Positions 7,753 to 13,472 of a stretch of 14,804 nt of DNA are shown here, in pieces. The first letter of the stretch is position 1. Each line of letters starts with the position of its first letter. This stretch comes from an uncultured Alphaproteobacteria bacterium (GTDB lineage: Bacteria; Pseudomonadota; Alphaproteobacteria; Puniceispirillales; Puniceispirillaceae), in contig CALEYP010000073.1 of the NCBI GenBank assembly GCA_937924895.1, forward strand, positions 1 to 14,804, read 5' to 3'. The notes under the pieces are model-generated. The model saw nothing but the letters and a program-made list of their open reading frames with translations, did no database searches and was not told where the DNA came from. Made by a program: the position numbers and the translations under genes.

Positions 7753-7850
7753 CCCCTTAAAATGGGGATAAGTAGCGGTTAATCATTGCATGACAGGCTA
7801 AGGTGCGTTAGGAGGCGGGGAGCCGTTCTTATTATGGCTTTTTGTGAATG

Positions 7851-7855
7851 AGGAG
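7851..7855 (+). promoter_or_regulatory. Shine-Dalgarno of the LysE/RhtB gene
   Basis: AGGAG stands 6 bases before the ATG at 7862, supporting that start. Between 7753 and 7861 I see only a short CCCC/GGGG inverted repeat (7753-7767) without a T-run, and a TATTAT at 7830-7835 that could be a -10 box but lacks a good -35. Confidence 0.6.
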
Positions 7856-7861
7856 CCATAG

Positions 7862-8485
7862 ATGGCCATTGCGAATATTGTGGCACTCGCCATTGCGAGC
7901 TTTATTTTTGTTATGACACCTGGCCCCGGTATTGTAGCGCTATTGGCGCGAACAATGGCTGGCGGTATTTTGCCCGGATTTGTGTTATCGCTTGGTTTAA
8001 TCTCAGGTGACTTTATCTATCTCATTGCTGTTTTGGCGTCACTTCACACCATTGCGGATCTTATCGCACCCTATATGGTTTATGTGCGTTTGATCGGGGC
8101 GGGATATCTGGCATATATTGGGGTGATGCAGATGCGGGCGCCAGCGATATTGGCAGATGCGGGGACTGCTGGCGGTCACACATCAATTGGTGTGGCGCAG
8201 AACTATCTAACAGGCGTTGCGATTAGTGCTACCAATCCCAAAGTCATCATTTTCTATTTATCATTCTTGCCGGCCTTTGTTGACCTTGAAACCTTGCGCT
8301 TTACCGATGGTGTGATTGTATCAGTCACTGTAGGCGCTATGCTTTTGCTTGGCTGTGCCATCTATATTAGCGGTGCTCATAGCCTGTTTCGCCTCATCAA
8401 AAATGAGGCGGCTGCCAAGCGCGTAAATCAAGTCACAGGAGGGTTAATCCTCGCTGTGGCTATCACGATGGTTGCAACACTTTAG
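7862..8485 (+). CDS. LysE/RhtB-family amino-acid exporter
   Basis: The 207-residue protein has the length and about six membrane segments of the LysE/RhtB translocators, which export amino acids (lysine, threonine, homoserine, leucine and others) across the inner membrane by proton exchange. The N-terminal signature is clear: TPGPGIVALLARTMAGG (19-35) followed by GFVLSLGLISGDFIYL (39-54). The central NPKVIIFYLSFLPAF segment is also typical. The substrate cannot be told from sequence. The gene runs into lptD tail-to-tail: its TAG (8483-8485) overlaps the lptD stop on the other strand by 2 bases. The two transcripts therefore cannot be separated by an intergenic terminator. Confidence 0.92.
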   Translation: MAIANIVALAIASFIFVMTPGPGIVALLARTMAGGILPGFVLSLGLISGDFIYLIAVLASLHTIADLIAPYMVYVRLIGAGYLAYIGVMQMRAPAILADAGTAGGHTSIGVAQNYLTGVAISATNPKVIIFYLSFLPAFVDLETLRFTDGVIVSVTVGAMLLLGCAIYISGAHSLFRLIKNEAAAKRVNQVTGGLILAVAITMVATL

Positions 8486-10641
8486 TTATTTTGTGTCAGG
8501 TCACTCTGTGAGATAGACCCCAAATATTTGAAGTTTAAGACCAAAAAGACTTCATCTTTACGCGGGATATCACGGTCAGCTGTTGCATCTCTTTGGTAAT
8601 CAAGTGACAGGGTTAAACAATCCTGAAAACCGCCAGTCCAAGCCAAGGTAAAGCGGGTTTTATCTCTTTTTGTTTTGCCTTTTGAGAGGTCCCAGCTTTG
8701 TGTGGCTTTGCCAACCCATCCATCTGGAAATGACTGTGTCACAGAGGCTTCAAGCTGTTCTCTATCATCTGTTGGTGACGTGAAATGGGCTTTGGCAAGC
8801 GAGGCATGTTCAACTGATAGGCTGGTTGATTGATATTGCCAGGCCACATTTGTACGAGATTCATTTAATTCATAATCATTGACATCAGCGCGCCCTGACC
8901 AGCTCAGCGATAGTTGGTCATATGGTTTGACAGTAACAGACGCCACATAGTCTGAATAATTGCGGTTATTACCTGTTGTCAGGCCGGCCGAAGTTTTGCC
9001 AGCTAGACGCCGTGAGATGCCGGCAAAAGCTGTCACATCGCCAAGCGCGGTATCTTCTGCTAAGGCTGAGATACCCAAATCGGCTCGTGTGCCGGGCAAG
9101 ACATAATCCTTACCCTGATGGCGATGTGTCATAAACAGGTTATTTTCATCTAGGCGGAAGTCCGATGCATCTCGGTTTGGGATTTCATCAGTTCGGTCAG
9201 CCCCATCGATGTGAGTGAGTTTGAAGCGTGGCTCCATCATGATAACTTGGTCATCTTGCAATACAGCAAAGGGCGCTCTTACATCAACAGAAACATAAGG
9301 GTTCACTTGTCCGAGCTCACCCTCATGATGGTCAGTATCAGTTGCATTATGGATGTCATAGCCACTCGCCATGATACCGGCTTCTGTTGCGACAGACGCG
9401 CCATACATAAGATAGTCATCATGGAGGCTGACATCTCCTGACCATCTGACCATTTCATGTTGTTCGTCATTATCAAGCTGAAGCGCTGAGAGCTCAGTGC
9501 GCATAATCTGTCCACTTGAGAACCCATCTTGGTATGTTTCATAATAGACTGATGGCAGGATAGTCGGCTCTTTATCTGGTGTATCACCGGAGCGTAACCC
9601 CTGATGGTCAGAGGCTTTGACTTCATAATAGCGGTTTTGCTTGAGGCGTGTGGCGGTAATATGGCTTTTTAAATCATAGCTGCTATTAAAGCCATAACGG
9701 CGCATGAACGTATCCTGAGAGGCGCGTTCTAGCTTGGCATGAATGTTCCAATCATCACCAATTTCAGTTCTATAATCGGCATCAATGGCTGCGACAGATT
9801 CGCGGTCTTTCTTAAATGTCGCAACATTTGCGGTATATAAATTAACGTGCAAATCAGCATCATCTGTCTTTTGCCGGTAGCGCGTATGCAGACCTTGACC
9901 GCGATGTTGGAACAAATAGGGTTTGAATTCGATATCAGCAGATGGGCCTAATGTCTTGTAGTACGGAATAGAGGTCGTGCTACCTTGTGTGGTGCTGTAG
10001 ACAACGCTTGGCGCAAGGAAGCCAGTGCGGCGCTTCACAGTATTGTCAGGATGGGCAAGAACTGGCAGGTAGAAAACAGGTAGACCTAGGATATGCATGC
10101 GCACATTCTCATGAATGATTGTCGCGCTAGCTTTGTCATGCGTTGTTTTCGTCGCGCGGAGGTCCCAGATGGGACTCTCGCCATTCTCATAGTCACAATT
10201 ACAGGGGGTGAAGCTTGTGCCATCCATCACAAGCGTTTCATTAAAATTACCAGAGGCCTGTTTTGCTGTGAAACGAGACCCATCAGCAATTTCAGAGATT
10301 AAAGGCTCAGCGAAGACTTCATTGAAATTATCAGATAGATCTAAGAAATCTGACATGTGGACTGCGCCATCTTTGGCTTTGTAAATAACATGGCCTGTGG
10401 CAGTGGCTTGCTGTGTTTTTCTATCATATTCTACGATATCAGCACGGAGCTCATTGCCATCTTGCACAAGGATAACATTGCCAGATGCAACTAATTGACC
10501 GGTTTCTTGGTTGGTTTCAACTCTATCTGCTTCAAATTGAACAGGCGCTGACTGCGCCCAAGCGCCTGTGCTAACAAAGAGCATCATGATAGCGCTTGCA
10601 AAAGCGGCTTTCACAAAATGTGTGATAGATTGTCCAACCAT
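8482..10641 (-). CDS. lptD: LPS-assembly outer-membrane protein LptD
   Basis: LptD is the outer-membrane barrel that, with lipoprotein LptE, places LPS in the outer leaflet. With the ATG at 10641 it has 719 residues. A signal peptide ends near GAWAQ (residue 30). An OstA/LptA-like jelly-roll domain follows (about 35-130; FEADRVETNQETGQLVASGNV), then the conserved CNCDYENGESPIWDLRA (147-163). The segment VFYLPVLAHPDNTVKRRTGFLAPS follows and then a long run of alternating beta strands forms the barrel, ending in EVFLVLNFKYLG. Only three cysteines remain in the mature protein (147, 149 and 675). A TTG at 10653 with AGGGA 5 bases upstream would add 4 residues. I prefer the ATG, which has CAGG 5 bases upstream and an adequate leader from the promoter proposed at 10667-10696. 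The usual surA-pdxA-rsmA neighbours are absent. Confidence 0.96.
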   Translation of the reverse strand: MVGQSITHFVKAAFASAIMMLFVSTGAWAQSAPVQFEADRVETNQETGQLVASGNVILVQDGNELRADIVEYDRKTQQATATGHVIYKAKDGAVHMSDFLDLSDNFNEVFAEPLISEIADGSRFTAKQASGNFNETLVMDGTSFTPCNCDYENGESPIWDLRATKTTHDKASATIIHENVRMHILGLPVFYLPVLAHPDNTVKRRTGFLAPSVVYSTTQGSTTSIPYYKTLGPSADIEFKPYLFQHRGQGLHTRYRQKTDDADLHVNLYTANVATFKKDRESVAAIDADYRTEIGDDWNIHAKLERASQDTFMRRYGFNSSYDLKSHITATRLKQNRYYEVKASDHQGLRSGDTPDKEPTILPSVYYETYQDGFSSGQIMRTELSALQLDNDEQHEMVRWSGDVSLHDDYLMYGASVATEAGIMASGYDIHNATDTDHHEGELGQVNPYVSVDVRAPFAVLQDDQVIMMEPRFKLTHIDGADRTDEIPNRDASDFRLDENNLFMTHRHQGKDYVLPGTRADLGISALAEDTALGDVTAFAGISRRLAGKTSAGLTTGNNRNYSDYVASVTVKPYDQLSLSWSGRADVNDYELNESRTNVAWQYQSTSLSVEHASLAKAHFTSPTDDREQLEASVTQSFPDGWVGKATQSWDLSKGKTKRDKTRFTLAWTGGFQDCLTLSLDYQRDATADRDIPRKDEVFLVLNFKYLGSISQSDLTQNN

Positions 10642-10666
10642 AAGAACCTGCAAAGATTTCCCTAAT

Positions 10667-10696
10667 ATTTTACTCTTACTCTGGTATCATTTCCAA
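10667..10696 (-). promoter_or_regulatory. Candidate sigma-70 promoter of lptD
   Basis: Read on the minus strand, TTGGAA (10691-10696) and TAAAAT (10667-10672) are 18 bases apart and match the -35 and -10 consensus in 4 and 5 of 6 positions. A start near 10660 would give a leader of about 19 bases to the ATG at 10641. The spacing and position are reasonable, but this was found by eye only. I do not see a clear sigma-E-like element, although lptD is sigma-E controlled in E. coli. Confidence 0.4.
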
Positions 10697-10700
10697 AGGG

Positions 10701-10720
10701 GCTTTGTAAATTGACAAAGC
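10701..10720 (-). repeat. 7-bp stem-loop after the GT4 stop codon
   Basis: GCTTTGT and ACAAAGC form a perfect 7-base inverted repeat around a 6-base loop, beginning 3 bases beyond the stop of the upstream glycosyltransferase. On the minus strand it is followed by CCCCTTTGG, not a T-run. It is therefore not a canonical intrinsic terminator, though it may attenuate or stabilise the transcript end between the glycosyltransferase and lptD. Confidence 0.4.
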
Positions 10721-10723
10721 GTC

Positions 10724-11827
10724 TTACTTGCCAATAAGCGTTAGTCGGAACTGAGCGGCTTTATCAGCCATGATTTGGCCTGAAAATGGATAATCATCCC
10801 ATACTTTTTGCTGAAGCGCTTTGCGTGCCTTATCATCAGAGATAAGGTCTACAAAAGCGGCTTCAAATCCCGTCACACTGACATCGGAGAGGATGATAGC
10901 GCGGCCCTCTGCGACCTCAGGTAATCCGCCTCGATTAGTGGTGATGAGCGCTGAGCCAGCTGCCATAGCCTCTAATACCGCAGTCCCGCCTGGCTCTTGC
11001 CATAAAGAGGGGACGGCACAAATCTCGGCCTCTTGTTGTAGGCGGCGCACCTCGCTGACGGGAATATGACCCAAAAGTTCAGCTTGCTTGCCAAGAGGCG
11101 ATAATAATTTGTGAAGTTGTTTTTCGAAGGACGATAGCGCGCCTGATGCAAAGCTTTTGCCACCGGCGAGTTTCAATGACCAGTCTGGGTAATGGGGCAA
11201 AATATTAACAAGGGCTTGTCCTGCCTCATAAAACCCTTTTTCAGGCACCATACGGCCAGCCATCAGGATATAGGGCTTGCGCTGTGGCTTGCTTGTCAAT
11301 GTACGGTTAACACCAAGCCAATTGACCAGATGGGGCAGGGTTTCACGTTTTGCATCAATCCCATCAAAAAAGCAGTTTTCGATATAATGGCTGACAGATA
11401 TGACGCCGCTCAGCCTATCTGCCAAAATAGCGCGCTCTTGCGGTGTTTTACCGCCCTTCATACTGCGGGGATCATTATGAAGATACAGGCATACTGGAAT
11501 ATCTGGTCGTGCCTCAGCAATCCATTTTGCCACTTCTAGGCGCCCATGAACCTCAATGAGGTCTGGCTGTGTCTCTACTCCCGAAAGAAAGCTGAGATAG
11601 GCTGTCACGAATTGTTTGGTCTGAGAGCGAAACAATGATGACTTTGCTATCAGTCCGTGAAATGTCTCTGGCAGTAGAGGGGTGTCAACAGAGGTGCCGA
11701 AAATCCGAAACTCGTGGGGGTGAGAACCTAGTGAGGCAAGATCGCGCGAGACAGTAGAGACGGCACCCGCATTATTTAGCGTAAAGCGTTCTTTATGAGG
11801 CAGGATGATATCTGTAAGAGCCGTCAT
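10724..11827 (-). CDS. Glycosyltransferase family 4 (GT-B fold)
   Basis: With the ATG at 11827 the protein has 367 residues. GAGG lies 7 bases upstream of that ATG, and the next in-frame start further up is a TTG in the promoter region. It shows the two Rossmann-like halves of GT-B enzymes. The N-terminal acceptor side has NNAGAVSTVSRDLASLG (18-34) and VCLYLHNDPRSMKGG. The donor side has YILMAGRMVPEKGF (186-199), AVPSLWQEPGGTAVLEAMAAG (271-291, holding the E-x7-E retaining-glycosyltransferase signature) and TTNRGGLPEVAEG. It would transfer a sugar from a nucleotide donor, at the cytosolic face of the membrane. Its position beside lptD and divergent from a GT9 enzyme suggests LPS core or other surface glycan work, but donor and acceptor are unknown. 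lptD follows 82 bases downstream. Confidence 0.9.
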   Translation of the reverse strand: MTALTDIILPHKERFTLNNAGAVSTVSRDLASLGSHPHEFRIFGTSVDTPLLPETFHGLIAKSSLFRSQTKQFVTAYLSFLSGVETQPDLIEVHGRLEVAKWIAEARPDIPVCLYLHNDPRSMKGGKTPQERAILADRLSGVISVSHYIENCFFDGIDAKRETLPHLVNWLGVNRTLTSKPQRKPYILMAGRMVPEKGFYEAGQALVNILPHYPDWSLKLAGGKSFASGALSSFEKQLHKLLSPLGKQAELLGHIPVSEVRRLQQEAEICAVPSLWQEPGGTAVLEAMAAGSALITTNRGGLPEVAEGRAIILSDVSVTGFEAAFVDLISDDKARKALQQKVWDDYPFSGQIMADKAAQFRLTLIGK

Positions 11828-11969
11828 AAATGCCTCATCTCTTGCCGCTAGATTTTTGCGTTTTGGCTGAACATATCTAGCGTTGTTGCGATAGTTTTTG
11901 GTATAAAGGGGCTGGTGCGTGATGTAAAGATGACGCAAAGAGCGAAAAGCGAAACAAGGCTAGTGGGAC
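11828..11969. promoter_or_regulatory. Divergent region between GT4 and GT9 genes
   Basis: These 142 bases carry the upstream signals of both glycosyltransferases. A TATAAA at 11902-11907 could be a -10 box toward the GT9 gene, but no good -35 lies at the right distance. An exact tandem heptamer, AGCGAAA twice (11941-11954), precedes the GT9 start. A perfect 8-base inverted repeat spans 11846-11882. Confidence 0.45.
11846..11882. repeat. 8-bp inverted repeat CGCTAGAT/ATCTAGCG, 21-bp spacer
   Basis: CGCTAGAT (11846-11853) and its exact reverse complement ATCTAGCG (11875-11882) are separated by 21 bases. They lie just upstream of the GT4 start. They could be paired half-sites for a regulator or form a long-loop hairpin in the GT4 leader. 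Confidence 0.4.
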
Positions 11970-12899
11970 ATGGCGCAAACACATCCCTTACATTTTTTGG
12001 TCATCAAACATGGTGCCTTGGGTGATATTATTCAGGGGCTTGATGCCTATGCCGCGCTGCGGCAGTCATTCCCAGACGCGCATATCACGCTCCTGACAAG
12101 CCGCCCCTTTGCCCCTCTCATGGCGCAAATGCCGTATTTTGACGAGATCATCATCGATAAGCGGGCGCCCATCTGGCAGCTATCTGCCTTATACTCTTTG
12201 CGTAATCTGTTTCAACGCCCGTTCGACTACATCATTGATTTGCAATGTTCAAAGCGGACCTCGCGCTATTTTCAGTGGTTTGTTAAACAGCCTATAAAGT
12301 GGGTGGGGACAGCGGCGGGTTGCTCGCATCCATTTCCCGATTTTACCGGTGTGAATAATGCTGAGCGAATGCGTTATGCGATGCGGATGGTCGGGGCAAA
12401 AGATATGGAAGCGAATCTGTCATTTCTTAGCGCTGATACGTCCCTAGCGCCGCCGCAACCCTATGCGGTGCTCATGCCTGGCTGTTCGCCCGCAAAACCA
12501 TCAAAGCGCTGGCCTACTGCGGCCTTTCAGGAAATAGCCCAGCTTTTGGCAGAGGAGGGAATTACCCCGGTTCTTATCGGCACAGAGAGTGAGCGGGCCC
12601 TTTGTGATGAGATTGGGAAAGCTGTGCCGCAAGCCTATAATCTATGTAACAAAACATCACTGGCAGAGCTCGCTAGCATATGTGCATCTGCGGCAGTGAA
12701 TTTGGGCAATGATAGCGGGCCGACCTTCCTCGCTGCAAAAACAGCAGCACTGACTTTGATGGTGATGGGCGCAGATACAGATCCAACTATATCAGCACCC
12801 ACAGGCGCCGCGGCACGCTTCATCAAAGTCGATAAGCTATCAGCCTTACCGCCAGAGACAGTCTTTCAAAATCTCAAAGAGATGTGGCGTAAGGCTTAG
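11970..12899 (+). CDS. Glycosyltransferase family 9, ADP-heptosyltransferase type
   Basis: The 309-residue protein follows the GT9 plan of the LPS heptosyltransferases (WaaC/WaaF/WaaQ type), GT-B enzymes on the cytosolic face of the inner membrane that add heptose from ADP-heptose to the core. The N-terminal LVIKHGALGDIIQGL (10-24) is the diagnostic first loop. YIIDLQCSKRTSRY sits at 87-100. The donor half has VLMPGCSPAKPSKRWP (167-182), with the conserved K-RWP, and NLGNDSGPTFLAAKT (244-258). In many relatives the last motif reads GPMH or GPTH; here phenylalanine replaces the histidine. The length is a little short for WaaC/F (about 320-350). hldE in the same window supplies the donor. Another GT9 sugar transferase role remains possible, so no gene symbol is given. 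It is divergent from the GT4 gene and converges on the DUF924 gene with 2 bases between stops. Confidence 0.88.
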   Translation: MAQTHPLHFLVIKHGALGDIIQGLDAYAALRQSFPDAHITLLTSRPFAPLMAQMPYFDEIIIDKRAPIWQLSALYSLRNLFQRPFDYIIDLQCSKRTSRYFQWFVKQPIKWVGTAAGCSHPFPDFTGVNNAERMRYAMRMVGAKDMEANLSFLSADTSLAPPQPYAVLMPGCSPAKPSKRWPTAAFQEIAQLLAEEGITPVLIGTESERALCDEIGKAVPQAYNLCNKTSLAELASICASAAVNLGNDSGPTFLAAKTAALTLMVMGADTDPTISAPTGAAARFIKVDKLSALPPETVFQNLKEMWRKA

Positions 12900-12901
12900 C
12901 C

Positions 12902-13450
12902 TTAAAAAGATGATCCTGGCTGTTCTAAGAAGGCTAATTCTTCTGCACTAGATGGCCGACCTAGAATGGCATTACGGTGCGGATAGCGTCCAAATCTCTC
13001 AATGATATCACGATGCCGGATAGCATAATCATATGTCATCTCATTGGTATATGTTTTGAAAAGAGGAAGCGCTTGATCATGAATGGTAAGCTCTTCGGAA
13101 TGCATCAGCGGCATTAAGAAGAATTGATTGCGTGCCCCGCCTGTTTCTGTGACATAGCCTTGTTTGACCGCCCGTAATGACAAGGCAACCGCCATATCAT
13201 CACCTGCAAATGACAGTGGCGTGCCACGATGAATATTGCGTGTGAACTGGTCCAATAATAGGATTAGGGCAAGGCATCCATCTTCGGTTTGTGCCCATTG
13301 ATCAAGCCGCGCGCCAAGTGCATCTGTGACATAGGTGCCAAATCGCTCACCTAGCGCATTGTCAAAGGCATCATCTTTCTTAAACCATTGCTGAGGCGTA
13401 ATCTCTTCAAACCAGAATGTGATGATTTTTGGTATCGCTGATTCTTTCAT
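12902..13450 (-). CDS. DUF924 family protein
   Basis: The 182-residue product matches my recollection of the DUF924 family of uncharacterised all-helical, TPR-like proteins, common in proteobacteria. Diagnostic parts are IPKIITFWFEEITPQQWF (6-23), LALILLLDQFTRNIHRGTP (60-78), NQFFLMPLMHSEEL (108-121) and RFGRYPHRNAILGRPSSAEELAFL (152-175). Function is unknown. The ATG at 13450 puts the family's FWF motif at the usual distance from the N-terminus but has no clear Shine-Dalgarno sequence. A TTG at 13516 would overlap the upstream gene by 44 bases and was not used. The gene begins 22 bases after the upstream dehydrogenase gene stops, so translation may depend on that transcript. Confidence 0.9.
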   Translation of the reverse strand: MKESAIPKIITFWFEEITPQQWFKKDDAFDNALGERFGTYVTDALGARLDQWAQTEDGCLALILLLDQFTRNIHRGTPLSFAGDDMAVALSLRAVKQGYVTETGGARNQFFLMPLMHSEELTIHDQALPLFKTYTNEMTYDYAIRHRDIIERFGRYPHRNAILGRPSSAEELAFLEQPGSSF

Positions 13451-13472
13451 CTGAGTGAGCCCGTTCTTCTGG

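Noticed and set aside
7753..7767. CCCCTTAAAATGGGG as a terminator after the oxidoreductase
   Set aside because: The stem is only 4 bases with a 7-base loop and there is no T-run after it.
9303..9626. 107-residue frame on the lptD strand in another phase
   Set aside because: It is wholly inside lptD, has no family resemblance that I can see, and is best explained as a shadow of the barrel coding sequence.
11192..11539. 115-residue plus-strand frame opposite the GT4 gene
   Set aside because: It is antisense to a well-supported glycosyltransferase, has no recognisable domain and no convincing start context.
11828..11938. 37-residue N-terminal extension of the GT4 enzyme from a TTG at 11938
   Set aside because: The ATG at 11827 has GAGG at good spacing, and the extension occupies the divergent control region with its inverted repeat.
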